A program made the position numbers and the translations under genes. A stretch of 64,000 nucleotides of DNA, from contig JAGQLS010000001.1 of assembly GCA_020429045.1 (NCBI GenBank), positions 62,001 to 126,000 of the forward strand, given 5' to 3'. The notes beneath the pieces are model-generated. The model did no database searches and was not told the DNA's origin. It saw only the letters and a program-made list of their open reading frames with translations. Below are positions 7,649 to 16,682 of the stretch, one piece after another. Position 1 is the first letter of the stretch; the number at the start of each line of letters is the position of its first letter. The DNA is from Candidatus Woesebacteria bacterium. GTDB taxonomy: Bacteria > Patescibacteriota > Microgenomatia > UBA1406 > GWC2-37-13.

Positions 7649-8686
7649 TCACTTCATAAAGGCGATAAAAAGACCGATAAGCGCAAAAATCGCTCCAATA
7701 ATCCAAAAGCGCATAACAATCTTTCCTTCCTCCCAGCCGATATATTGCAAATACAAATGCGCAGGAGCAACCGGAAATAATTTTTTCTTCCTATAGCGCT
7801 TGCTCAAAAGCTGCAAAAGAGAGGTCGCAATCTCGACCACAAACACCCCTCCGATGATTGGGAGTGCAAACGCCTTACCCAGAATGAGCCCAACAACTGC
7901 AAACCCCGCACCAAACGCAAGTGCGCCTGTATCGCCCAAAAAAATACGCGCCGGATGTATGTTGAAATACAAAAAAGCGATAAGGCCGCCGAGCCAGACT
8001 GCGATAAAAATTGAAAGTGGCACATCGATAATTGTCGCGGCAACAGCCCAAAACGCGACAAGCGCGATAGAAAGCGTACCGCTTGAGAGCCCGTCGAGGC
8101 CATCGGTGATATTCACGGCGTTTGCAAAGGCAAGGATGACAAACGCAGAAAATAAAATATAAAAATAAGACAAATCAAACACGCCCAAAAACGGAACGTA
8201 AATAATGCTTATTTTCAAATATTGATAAATAAGAAACGAAATAAAAAGCGCAAGACCAACCTCGATTATTAACTTATTTCGTAACTGCAGGCCAAAAAAA
8301 TTACTTTTATCAAACACAAATATTTTTTCCAAGTCGTCATAGATACCAAGAAGAGCAAACCCACCAAACGTAAAAACAATGATGCTAATTTCTGCAAGAA
8401 TATTTGGGTAATTCGAATTAATTGAGACATTGAGATAATGAAGCAGTATTATGAAAAAAAGAGAAAGAATCAATGTGACGATCGTAACCAAGATCCCGCC
8501 GCCCACTGGCGTGCCAGATTTGTGTTGATGAAATAGATCAAAAATAGGGGTAGGTTTGTTGAAGGCGTCCTTAGTTTCTTGCTTGGCGCGCTGAAACTTC
8601 ATCTTATACAAAAAGTCGATAAACGGCACGATAAGAATGAAGTGAATAAGAAAAGAGATAATGGTAATAAAAATATAAAGTGCCAT
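7649..8686 (-). CDS. mraY: Phospho-MurNAc-pentapeptide transferase
   Basis: MraY makes lipid I by moving phospho-MurNAc-pentapeptide onto undecaprenyl phosphate at the inner membrane. The 345-residue polytopic protein carries the family motifs HQHKSGTPVGGG, NAVNITDGLDGLSSG (Mg-binding aspartates), FLGDTGALAFG and, near the C-terminus, PVAPAHLYLQYIGWEE. The last of these corresponds to the APIHHHxE region, with a single histidine retained. It ends with the typical VMRFWIIGAIFALIGL helix. About ten hydrophobic segments are visible. The dgkA-like gene lies 71 bases upstream on the same strand. Confidence 0.93.
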   Translation of the reverse strand: MALYIFITIISFLIHFILIVPFIDFLYKMKFQRAKQETKDAFNKPTPIFDLFHQHKSGTPVGGGILVTIVTLILSLFFIILLHYLNVSINSNYPNILAEISIIVFTFGGFALLGIYDDLEKIFVFDKSNFFGLQLRNKLIIEVGLALFISFLIYQYLKISIIYVPFLGVFDLSYFYILFSAFVILAFANAVNITDGLDGLSSGTLSIALVAFWAVAATIIDVPLSIFIAVWLGGLIAFLYFNIHPARIFLGDTGALAFGAGFAVVGLILGKAFALPIIGGVFVVEIATSLLQLLSKRYRKKKLFPVAPAHLYLQYIGWEEGKIVMRFWIIGAIFALIGLFIAFMK

Positions 8687-8757
8687 GTGATTGTTACTTT
8701 CAATACTACTAAAAAAGTAGATATCCTGCGCAATATTTTTCGCCTACTCCCTATATC

Positions 8758-9108
8758 TTAAAACATTTTGGGGAGAAAAATGATTGAAGCCAAAACAATT
8801 GCACCGATCGCGTACATGAACATAGCCCCCGCGGCGCAATCTTTTGCCCGTTTTATGTGTATGTTATATTCTTCACTTATGGCATCGCCACATTTTTCTA
8901 GCGCGGTGTTGATCGTTTCAAGAACCAAACCACCCATGATCGTCACAATGACGATAAGCCATTCGGTGTAAGAAATATGCAAGAGTACTCCGCCAACAAG
9001 GGAAAGCGCGCTTAGGGAGAAATGGATACGGTAATTCGGCTGGGAAGAAAATGCCCAAAGGAGACCTTCAAGAGCGTGCTGTACCGAAATCGTGTGTTTT
9101 CGTATCAT
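8758..9108 (-). CDS. dgkA: Undecaprenol/diacylglycerol kinase (DgkA family)
   Basis: The 116-residue membrane protein has the compact DgkA layout. An amphipathic N-terminus (HALEGLLWAFSSQPNYRIH) is followed by three membrane helices. The conserved active-site stretch LETINTALEKCGDAI contains the Glu-x3-Asn-x4-Glu and Asp residues that bind Mg-ATP. Gram-positive-type members phosphorylate undecaprenol. That would recycle the lipid carrier used by MraY next door, which makes it the preferred role by context. Diacylglycerol kinase activity cannot be excluded. Confidence 0.88.
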   Translation of the reverse strand: MIRKHTISVQHALEGLLWAFSSQPNYRIHFSLSALSLVGGVLLHISYTEWLIVIVTIMGGLVLETINTALEKCGDAISEEYNIHIKRAKDCAAGAMFMYAIGAIVLASIIFLPKMF

Positions 9109-9155
9109 GAATATATAGTGATGCTAATGAAATGAAATTGCAACAACCAGATTTT

Positions 9156-10124
9156 TTACTTTGCTATCGACATGATTGCCTTACTCAGTTTTCCTGCGTC
9201 GTGTCGTAAAATACTTCTCGTTACTTTGTCGGCTTCGCTTTGGTTGAATCCCGATCGATCGATGAGATCTCGCTCTACCACAACGCCTGTGTAACTCCCA
9301 TTGAGGTCGTTTTTCACGGCAATCTCGTTGTGTTTATTGTACCAATCGAGAATAAACTTTGGAATACTCCCACTGTGCATGATGAGATACTCGGGTTCGC
9401 GGCCTATGTAACGCGAGATGTCAGCAAGAAACTGTTTGGCGGTATAGCTCGATGTTTGCCCCGATTTTGTCATGAGGTTCATAATGTATACAATTTGAGC
9501 TTGTGTATTTTTGAGGGCTTCCTTCACACCGTCGACCAAAAGAACAGGGATGATGCTTGTGTACAAATCACCCGGGCCTATCACGACAAGATCGGCATTG
9601 GTAATATACTCAATAACGTGTTTGTTCGTTTTAATTTTTGGTTCAAGATACGCGTTTTTTATGTGTGCATGCTCTGTTTTATTTTCGTCAATATTGCTTT
9701 CGCCCTTTACCACCTTGCCGTTTTCATATTCAACACATAAGGTTGCTTTCTCGTAGGTGACAGGCAATACACGACCTTTTGTTTTGAGCACATAGTTTGC
9801 GGTTTCAAGGACTGTATCATAGTCTGGGCAGACCTTTTCAAGGGCGGAAATAAAAATATTGCCGAAATTGTGCCCTTCTAAGTCGCCGTTTGTAAAACGA
9901 TACAAAAACAGTTTTCTCCACAAGTCTGGAGCGTCGGAAAGGGCAACGAGGCATTGTCGCAAATCGCCAGGAGGAAGTACCCCGAGCTGGTCTCGCAATC
10001 TGCCTGTAGAACCGCCAGAATCCATCATGGTGACAATGGAAGTGAGGTCAACATCGTGTGTTTTTAGCCCGGAAAGAACGACAAATGAACCGGTTCCCCC
10101 GCCGATGACTGCAATTTTTTTCAT
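9156..10124 (-). CDS. yvcK: YvcK/GlmR-family (CofD-like) protein
   Basis: The N-terminus MKKIAVIGGGTGSFVVLSG starts exactly at the Rossmann nucleotide-binding motif. MMDSGGSTGRLRDQ, LPPGDLRQCLVAL and GHNFGNIFI follow, then DLVVIGPGDLYTSIIP and LMTKSGQTSSYTA. These are all signatures of YvcK/GlmR. In Bacillus the protein binds UDP-GlcNAc and directs carbon into cell-wall precursors, which fits the surrounding mur genes. I chose ATG 10124 (322 residues); ATG 10148 adds eight residues. A TTGGAT-17-TATAGC promoter candidate on the reverse strand ends 10 bases before ATG 10124. It is divergent from the nucleotidyltransferase gene at 10180. Confidence 0.92.
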   Translation of the reverse strand: MKKIAVIGGGTGSFVVLSGLKTHDVDLTSIVTMMDSGGSTGRLRDQLGVLPPGDLRQCLVALSDAPDLWRKLFLYRFTNGDLEGHNFGNIFISALEKVCPDYDTVLETANYVLKTKGRVLPVTYEKATLCVEYENGKVVKGESNIDENKTEHAHIKNAYLEPKIKTNKHVIEYITNADLVVIGPGDLYTSIIPVLLVDGVKEALKNTQAQIVYIMNLMTKSGQTSSYTAKQFLADISRYIGREPEYLIMHSGSIPKFILDWYNKHNEIAVKNDLNGSYTGVVVERDLIDRSGFNQSEADKVTRSILRHDAGKLSKAIMSIAK

Positions 10125-10179
10125 AGATTCTTGTGCTATACTTTCCATGTATAGGCAATCCAATTGTACTTGATATGCT

Positions 10180-11397
10180 ATGAAAAAACCACTTATCGTA
10201 CTTCTGGCAGGGGGGGTTGGCAACAACTTTTTTCCCCTTGCAACCGACAAGACGCTTTTCCCGATTATGGGAAAACTAATGGTTGAGCATGTGCTTGATG
10301 TACTTTCTGCAACAGGTATTGAAGAAGTTGTTGCAGCAACCAATCCTCAAAATGATTCAGTGATAAAACGCCATCCGTTGGTCAAACGCACCGCGCTTCT
10401 CGAAAAACCAACAGGTATGCACGCAGGCATCTTGGCGGTGAAAGACTATATAACCGATCAGTCGATTGTTGTTGTCAATGCCGTCGATTTGATAGAAAAA
10501 GAAGGGTTATCTTCTTTTTTTGCTGCAATTTCTAACCAATACGCCATGATTCTGGGGAAAAAAGTGAATGCTCACCAAGCGGGCGGATACCTTGAGATGT
10601 GCGATGGAAAGGTAAAATCTATTGTCGAAAAGCCAGAAAAGGGAAAAGAGCCAAGCGATATAGTTAATTTAATCGTTCACTACTTCTCCCAACCAAAAAA
10701 GTTTATTTCGCTTCTTGAGGGTGCAGGAGACGTTGACGATGCGTATGAACAAGCGTTTTCGCAAATCATGCAAAATCACGATGTTGCGCTTCATACGTAT
10801 GAAGGTGCGTGGTCTAAACTCAAATATCCATTTCATGTCCTGGATGTTATGGGGCAATTGCTTTCGGGTGTTGAACGATCTATTGCTCCTACAGCACACG
10901 TATCCGAGCACGCGGTCATCGAAGGCGCAGTCGTAATTGCCGATAATGCTATCGTCGATGAATTTGCTGTTGTTAAAGGTCCCGCCTATATCGGCAACGG
11001 TGCGCGCGTAGGCAATCATGCATTAGTCCGCCAATCCGTGGTAGAAAAGGCCGCGATAGTCGGTTTTGGCAGCGAAGTGGTGCGCAGCTATGTTGGTCCG
11101 GGGTGTATGCTGCACCACAATTATGTTGGCGATTCTGTTCTTGAAAAAAATGTCAACCCAAGCTGGGGTACGACAACGGCCAATTATCGCTTGGACAAGA
11201 AACATGTCATGCTCAAACTACCAGATGGTAAAACAATAGATACGCAACGTGAAAAGTTTGGCTGTATCATGGCGGAAGGTGTTTTCTGCGGTGTAAATTG
11301 TTCAATCATGCCGGGTGTCACGATTAAAAAAAATGCACAAATCTATCCGGGGAAAGTCATCCCAAATGTAGTGAAAGAGGATGAGGTTGTGAAATAA
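10180..11397 (+). CDS. GlmU-like sugar nucleotidyltransferase/beta-helix protein with altered signature
   Basis: The N-terminal ~220 residues have the nucleotidyltransferase fold (PLIVLLAGGVGNNFFPLA, FPIMGKLMVEHVLD, VVVNAVDLIE). The rest is a left-handed beta-helix with hexapeptides (AHVSEHAVIEGAVVIADNA) and an acetyltransferase-like VNPSWGTTTANYRLD, as in archaeal-type bifunctional GlmU. The signature arginine of GGxGxRxxP is replaced (GVGNNFFPL). Either nucleotidyl transfer is impaired or a different residue serves. UDP-GlcNAc supply for the Mur pathway is the likely context, next to yvcK, but the reaction is not certain. It converges with the frameshifted glycosyltransferase. Confidence 0.75.
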   Translation: MKKPLIVLLAGGVGNNFFPLATDKTLFPIMGKLMVEHVLDVLSATGIEEVVAATNPQNDSVIKRHPLVKRTALLEKPTGMHAGILAVKDYITDQSIVVVNAVDLIEKEGLSSFFAAISNQYAMILGKKVNAHQAGGYLEMCDGKVKSIVEKPEKGKEPSDIVNLIVHYFSQPKKFISLLEGAGDVDDAYEQAFSQIMQNHDVALHTYEGAWSKLKYPFHVLDVMGQLLSGVERSIAPTAHVSEHAVIEGAVVIADNAIVDEFAVVKGPAYIGNGARVGNHALVRQSVVEKAAIVGFGSEVVRSYVGPGCMLHHNYVGDSVLEKNVNPSWGTTTANYRLDKKHVMLKLPDGKTIDTQREKFGCIMAEGVFCGVNCSIMPGVTIKKNAQIYPGKVIPNVVKEDEVVK

Positions 11398-12768
11398 TCA
11401 CTTTTCAAATCCAATAATCTTTATGTCGTCAATTGTCGTTTCGAACAGTACCGTATCTCCTTTCGCTTGTTCAATCTCCCATGAAGACCATCTGCGCCAA
11501 TCAAAATTATCAGCTTCAACAAACATGAGCAACACGTCCGCATCAATATATTGCTGAGTATCTAAGACATTGTAACCTTTCATACGTAGGAAGTAGCGAT
11601 AATCATCTGCCTGAGGAACACTTGTATCGCTTGTGAGTGCAGCCACCACGGCAATTTTCTTCTCAGGAGAAATTCTTCTGCTTTCATCAAACTGAGAAAT
11701 GATAGATGCAATCTTACTAATCGGCCGTATTGTGGGTGTCTCATGAACATAGCTCCGCACTGTCGAACAGATTGTAAGAATAGTAACAATCCCAAGCACA
11801 GAACGAAGTAAAGTATGCTTTATAAAGACAATTACGACAACAAACCAAATGACACACATCATTCCCAAAAGATAATGATTTCGCAACGAATGAGTAATGA
11901 CAAGAAAAAAATTGAAGGAAGTGTGAGGAAATACCAATTCCTGACTCGTTTTCTTGATATAAGTCCTGCCAAACAATATGAAAAGAAACTCAGTAAAATC
12001 GGTATTTGAAACTGAGCGCTTATTGCATAAAGATTATTCAGACTAGGAAGAAACGACATCCCCATTTCAGTATTTTCCTTCCAATGTTTGATGATATATC
12101 CATGTGTAATAATTTCAAATGCAAGTACCGGAGCCCATGGTAATACAAGTGCTAGACATATAATGAGGAAGTTTTTAAATAGATACTTGGAGCGCCACCA
12201 TTCATAAATAAAAAAAACTAATGCAAAAATTGCAGCTGGATGATACGAAACAGCAACACCAAGTACAAATGCCCCAAGAAGAATTCTTTTGTGAAACCAG
12301 AGCAATGTAAGAGCCAACAATACGTACAAGCCATATGTGTAGCCATTCCCTGGGTGTATTGCCATCGTCACAAACCAAGGAGATGATGCTAGAAGTGCTG
12401 CCGGAACAAGGCCCCAAAACCCATACGTTTTGTAAGTTGCGTAGGTAAAAAATCCTAATACGATTATTGCAAGGAAGACCGTCGTAGCAACTATAGAAAG
12501 CGCATTTCCTCTCGTAAGCCAAACACCAGGAAATAAAATATAGTAGTAAAGTGGACTGGCATGAAGGCCAGGACTTAACCGGGGTCCCAACCACACATAA
12601 CGATTCTTCCAAACGTTCGATATTTCATAAAGATCTCGTGCTAGATCAGTATCCAGAAATAAAAAACGAGTGCCCAAAAAAAAAATAGAGAAGACCCACA
12701 AGAATCAGTGCAAAAACAAGGAACCTGAGAAAGAGCTTATTCTTCACAATACGATTTTTAATATTCAT
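11398..12768 (-). pseudogene. GT39/ArnT-like membrane glycosyltransferase, frame broken at two homopolymer runs
   Basis: Six bases after the murA stop, ATG 12768 starts MNIKNRIVKNKLFL plus a membrane helix. The frame breaks at T10 (A10 at 12676-12685). A +1 shift continues into FLGTRFLFLDTDLARDLY, HASPLYYYILF and a multi-helix GT39-type body. That frame ends at 11859. A -1 shift, most simply at T7 (A7 at 11905-11911), continues into LRNHYLLG and a soluble C-terminus ending at 11398. RxHYLL is typical of the last third of ArnT/PMT-type enzymes, which supports one original gene of about 456 residues. It would move a sugar from a polyprenyl-phosphate donor. Phase variation, decay or sequence error are all possible. 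Confidence 0.7.
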
Positions 12769-12774
12769 ACCCTG

Positions 12775-14100
12775 TTACAAAGATCGTATTTCCCCACCAA
12801 GACTCGTAATCTTTTCAACAAAATCTTCGTATCCGCGTTCAAGATGATGAATACCGTTTAAATACGACTGGCCACACGCAACAAGCGCAGCAACCGCAAG
12901 AGTAGCTCCTGCTCGCAAGTCGGCAACTTCAAGGACTCCTCCGTGTAGTTCGTGCCCTCCTACAATCTCTATGGTTTGTTGATATTCTTTGTGTGGTTGG
13001 TAATTGAAATGATAGTGTTTCTGAGGATTTTCTATTTTTTTCTCAATGAAAGAAATATGCGCGCCCAATTTTTTGAGTTCGCTCACATAGCTAAACCTGT
13101 TTTCATAAATTCGCTCGTGAATCGACGATGTCCCTTGTGCCTGTGTGAGAAGTACTGCCATGAGCGGTTGCCAATCGGTACTAAACCCAGGGAAAGGAGC
13201 AGTCTCAAGATTGATAGCCGTAAGAGGTTTGTCGTAGTAAAACCGATGAGTAAACTCGTCGATGTGCTCCACACCGCCGCCTGCTTCTTTGATTTTTTCG
13301 ACAAACGCATACATAAACGGATATGCGATGGAAGAAATAGTTACATCTCCTTGAGTAGCAATCGCAGCAACAGCATATGTCGCGGCCTCGATACGATCGG
13401 AGGTAAGGGTGTGTGGTTTGTCTTGAACCAACTTTTTGACACCGTGAATAATGATAGAATTTTCTCGGCGATGGATATCTGCACCGGCATCCGTGAGAAA
13501 AGTAATAAGATTATCAATTTCTGGTTCTTGCGCGGCATTTTCAATAGTAACTTCCTCGCCGCCAAAGACCGACATCATGATGAGGAGCTCCGTACCCGTG
13601 TGCGACGGTTTGACAAAGCGATACGTCCCGCTCGGCTTTTCTTTCATCACGGCGTGATAATACCCCGTTTCTGAATCGTAGGAGACTTGTATACCAAGCG
13701 CCTTGAGACCGTCGACGATGCGGTCTATGGGTCGGGCGCCAAGTCGACACCCGCCAGGATTAGGGATGTAAGCTTCACCAAATTTGTACAAAAGTGGTGC
13801 AAAAAGAAGGAATGATGCACGGATTTTGGAAGCAGCCAGCAAGTCGACCTTGTTGGTAGAAAGACCTGAAGGATCGATGACTACGGTATGCTTTTCAATA
13901 AACTCTGCTTTTACCCCAAGACTTTTGAGAATTTCAAGCAAATTATGTATGTCTTCGATGCGGGGAACATTGTGCACTGTCACCGTGCCTTCAAAAAGAA
14001 GTGCGGCAAATAATACTTTTAGCGCGTTGTTTTTTGCACCGGAAAGGGTTATCGTACCTTTCAAGGGTTTTGCGCCGGTGATAATAAACGTATTTTCCAT
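12775..14100 (-). CDS. murA: UDP-GlcNAc 1-carboxyvinyltransferase
   Basis: MurA commits UDP-GlcNAc to peptidoglycan by adding enolpyruvate. SGAKNNALK holds the catalytic Lys-Asn near residue 23. PGGCRLGARPID holds the loop cysteine that fosfomycin alkylates, KIRASFLLFAPLL the conserved Arg, and FSTDWQPLMAVLLTQAQG the catalytic Asp, with YENRF following. I chose ATG 14100 (MENTFIITG, 441 residues), since the family begins there; an upstream in-frame extension to 14160 has no family match. The gene lies downstream of murB on the same strand (95-base gap) and directly upstream of the broken GT39 gene. Confidence 0.95.
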   Translation of the reverse strand: MENTFIITGAKPLKGTITLSGAKNNALKVLFAALLFEGTVTVHNVPRIEDIHNLLEILKSLGVKAEFIEKHTVVIDPSGLSTNKVDLLAASKIRASFLLFAPLLYKFGEAYIPNPGGCRLGARPIDRIVDGLKALGIQVSYDSETGYYHAVMKEKPSGTYRFVKPSHTGTELLIMMSVFGGEEVTIENAAQEPEIDNLITFLTDAGADIHRRENSIIIHGVKKLVQDKPHTLTSDRIEAATYAVAAIATQGDVTISSIAYPFMYAFVEKIKEAGGGVEHIDEFTHRFYYDKPLTAINLETAPFPGFSTDWQPLMAVLLTQAQGTSSIHERIYENRFSYVSELKKLGAHISFIEKKIENPQKHYHFNYQPHKEYQQTIEIVGGHELHGGVLEVADLRAGATLAVAALVACGQSYLNGIHHLERGYEDFVEKITSLGGEIRSL

Positions 14101-14195
14101 AAAATGTGTTTTGTGATGAAATGTACGTGCCGATTTTCCATCAACCTTCAAATTAACCATTTTCGCTTCCGAATTGATAATCTATGCCGGTTTGC

Positions 14196-15134
14196 TTACA
14201 CAACAACGACTTCCTCGTGGAGATCGATGCCGAACCGCTCCTTCACCTTTGATTTTATCATAGAAAGAAGTTCTGTAAGCTCGCTTGCCGTTCCCCCTCC
14301 TTGGTTGATGACGAAATTCGCATGTTTATCGGAAATTTTAAAATGACCAAATTGCTTTCCTTTCAACCCCGACTGGTCAATAAGGTAACCTGCCGACTTT
14401 GTCGGTAAATCGTGGTTTTGTTGTTCTTCGTCGGAAATGTTGCGAAAGAAACACCCCCCCGTTGATACACCAAATGGTTGCGTCTGCTTGCGATAGGCGA
14501 GTGCTGCTTTTGATCGTTTACGCAGTTCCTCAACTTCTATCTTTGCCAGCCTGAAAATGCCTTCTATAAAGAGTTCGTGTGTGTCCTGGAGTATGCTGTA
14601 ATCGTAGGCAAAACGAAAATATGACCGGTCAACTTCTTTGATTGTAGATGAACTATCAAGCACCCATGCACGTATCAACGTGTCTCCAGCATAAGTCTCG
14701 GGGTGCATCCACTTTGAATTCATATACATCGCGCCGCCGAGTGTGCCCGGCAGACCAAGATGATATTCAAAACCAGACAAGCCAAGTTCTACGGTTTCCT
14801 TCACCAACCTGCCCATAGGGTACCCCGAAGAAACAAAAAGGTCTGTATACAATTCAGATTGAGAAACGATTTCCTTTTTGCTATAAAGATTGCGAATCGT
14901 AAGCCCGGGCAATGGATTGCGCCCAAGCGCCATATTTGATCCGCCACCCATGAAAAGATATGGAATGTCAAGTTCTCGCGCCGCTCGCACACTTGCGATG
15001 AGCTGTTCTTTTGTCGCGGGTTCTACAAAATACTCTGCAACAGATGCGATGTGCAATGTTGTGAAAGGAGACAAATCTTTATGCTCCTCAACTGGTGCGC
15101 CTATGCGTTGTTCGAGTTGTTGTTTGCTATTCAT
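14196..15134 (-). CDS. murB: UDP-N-acetylenolpyruvoylglucosamine reductase
   Basis: MurB reduces the MurA product with FAD/NADPH to give UDP-MurNAc. FAD-binding motifs FMGGGSNMALG and LGLPGTLGGAMYMNS are clear, as are YRKQTQPFGVSTGGCFFRN and the C-terminal HANFVINQGGGTASEL. The general-acid position, serine in E. coli, is cysteine here (GGCFF), a substitution also known in other MurBs. The length (312) is typical of short type II forms. No Shine-Dalgarno is evident before ATG 15134. It lies in the murC to murB to murA order, separated from murC by a palindromic repeat element. Confidence 0.94.
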   Translation of the reverse strand: MNSKQQLEQRIGAPVEEHKDLSPFTTLHIASVAEYFVEPATKEQLIASVRAARELDIPYLFMGGGSNMALGRNPLPGLTIRNLYSKKEIVSQSELYTDLFVSSGYPMGRLVKETVELGLSGFEYHLGLPGTLGGAMYMNSKWMHPETYAGDTLIRAWVLDSSSTIKEVDRSYFRFAYDYSILQDTHELFIEGIFRLAKIEVEELRKRSKAALAYRKQTQPFGVSTGGCFFRNISDEEQQNHDLPTKSAGYLIDQSGLKGKQFGHFKISDKHANFVINQGGGTASELTELLSMIKSKVKERFGIDLHEEVVVV

Positions 15135-15170
15135 ACTGTTTGATTAATTGTTTGGATTATAAAATAATGA

Positions 15171-15250
15171 GCGCAGATACTTTTTTTCGAAGACGACCGG
15201 TCCCTCGAAGAGGGAGAAAGGCGCGAAAAAAAAATGGTATCAAGCTCGTT
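15171..15250. repeat. Palindromic intergenic repeat, copy A
   Basis: This lies between the murC stop and the murB start. Arms gatac-ttttttt-cg (15176-15189) and cgcg-a9-tggtatc (15222-15241) are inverted. The middle shares the words tttcgaag, accgg, gggaga and ggcgcga, in order, with copy B at 30571-30650. It is neither coding nor a classic terminator, and is best read as a REP/MITE-like dispersed element. Confidence 0.6.
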
Positions 15251-15262
15251 CAACTTTTATAC

Positions 15263-16633
15263 CTACATAATCCGTGCAATGTTCTTTCCCAAATGATATA
15301 CATCTCCTGCTCCCATAGTAATAATAACACGTTCATCGTCTGAAAACTGCTTCCTAAGCTTATCGACGACATTCTCCTTTGTCGCATAGGCAAGGTTACC
15401 TTTTTTCGATCGAGTAACAAGTTCTTCTGTCGTTATGTCAGCAGTTTCGACGCGTTCACGAGCCGAACCAAAAATCGGCAGTACATAAGCGTAATCAGCA
15501 AGCTCCAGTGCGTGCACAAAATCGTCTGCCAAAGCTACAGTGCGCGAATAGGTGTGCGGTTGAAAAACAATAATATGCTTTTTTTGAGGGAAGCGATTGC
15601 GTGCGGCCTGTATTGTTGCGCGGATTTCCGCCGGGTGGTGCGCATAATCATCAAAAAGATACGAGCCTGCGTGTTCATACACCAATTCGAATCGACGTTT
15701 TGCGCCAGAAAACGCCTTGATTGCCGTTGCTATATCTTCAAATGAAAAACCAAACATATGCAAAAGTGCAATCACAGCAGCAGCATTCAGTGCATTTTTT
15801 TCACCAAACAATTTTATGGAGAATGGATGACCATTGACAGAAAACTTCGTCGCGTCCGTGCCTACAACAATCTGGGAAACAACATAGTCGCACTGTTTCG
15901 TAAATCCGTAGCGCACAACCTGACCCTGCGGATATGAGTTGATGATGGATGAAAGGTGTTCATTTTCTCCGCAGAAAACAAGTTTCCCCCCATTCTCAAC
16001 TATTTTTTTCATAAATCTATCAAATGCTTTCTTTACATCGTTGATGGATTGATACATGTCCGGATGATCATAGTCGATGTTGGTGATAATTGCGTGTGTT
16101 GGATTGAATTTCAAAAATTTCGGCGTCTTGTCTTCCGGAGGCTGAATGCCATATTCGTCAGCTTCGAAAACAAAATAGTCAGTACCGTCGAAATTGCCGC
16201 CATATTGATCCATAAACTGCGAAACGCCGACAATATAACTCGGGTGCTGCTTCAATTGGGTGAGAACGTACGAAAGCAGGGCAGAGGTAGTCGTTTTTCC
16301 ATGACACCCCGCAACTGCCAGACGATGAGTGCACGCCCCTTCTATTTGTGCCATGAGTTCGACCTGATGCATGATGGTGATACCCCGCTTATCTGCCTGC
16401 TGCATGAGTGGATGATTTTTGCCACCGTGTGCTGCAGAGTAAATAGCCAGATCTATGTTTTCGGGGAGTGTCTCCCCCACCATTGAATAGGGGAATGTTG
16501 CAAGAACAGTGTCGGTAATAAATGATTCTTTCGTATCCCACCCAAAGATCACATAGCCTCGTTGATGAAGCATGCGAGCGGTGTTTGCCATGGCAGCGCC
16601 CTTTATTCCCAACAAAAATACTCGAGACTGCAT
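15263..16633 (-). CDS. murC: UDP-N-acetylmuramate--L-alanine ligase
   Basis: MurC adds the first amino acid of the stem peptide. The 456 residues show the three Mur-ligase domains: N-terminal Rossmann (VFLLGIKGAAMANTARML), central ATPase with AGCHGKTTTSALLS, FEADEYG and NIDYDHPDMY, and C-terminal DDYAHHPAEIRATI and FQPHTYSRT. The ATP loop reads GCHGKTTT rather than the usual GTHGKTTT. The DYAHHPAEI and HTYSRT motifs are shared by MurC and the recycling ligase Mpl. With murB and murA next to it, MurC is preferred. pgeF lies 49 bases upstream on the same strand. Confidence 0.92.
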   Translation of the reverse strand: MQSRVFLLGIKGAAMANTARMLHQRGYVIFGWDTKESFITDTVLATFPYSMVGETLPENIDLAIYSAAHGGKNHPLMQQADKRGITIMHQVELMAQIEGACTHRLAVAGCHGKTTTSALLSYVLTQLKQHPSYIVGVSQFMDQYGGNFDGTDYFVFEADEYGIQPPEDKTPKFLKFNPTHAIITNIDYDHPDMYQSINDVKKAFDRFMKKIVENGGKLVFCGENEHLSSIINSYPQGQVVRYGFTKQCDYVVSQIVVGTDATKFSVNGHPFSIKLFGEKNALNAAAVIALLHMFGFSFEDIATAIKAFSGAKRRFELVYEHAGSYLFDDYAHHPAEIRATIQAARNRFPQKKHIIVFQPHTYSRTVALADDFVHALELADYAYVLPIFGSARERVETADITTEELVTRSKKGNLAYATKENVVDKLRKQFSDDERVIITMGAGDVYHLGKNIARIM

Positions 16634-16682
16634 AGTTTTAAGTAACAGAATAATTTTAATGTTTCGCCTGTTTCTTCAATTA

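Noticed and set aside
10125-10343. 75-residue extension of YvcK
   Set aside because: It would overlap the divergent nucleotidyltransferase gene by 164 bases and has no family match. The Rossmann motif begins at ATG 10124.
12952-13674. Long open frame opposite murA
   Set aside because: It lies wholly antisense to a strongly conserved murA and shows no motif. It is a shadow of that gene's codon pattern, as are other long frames opposite pnp, lon and korB.
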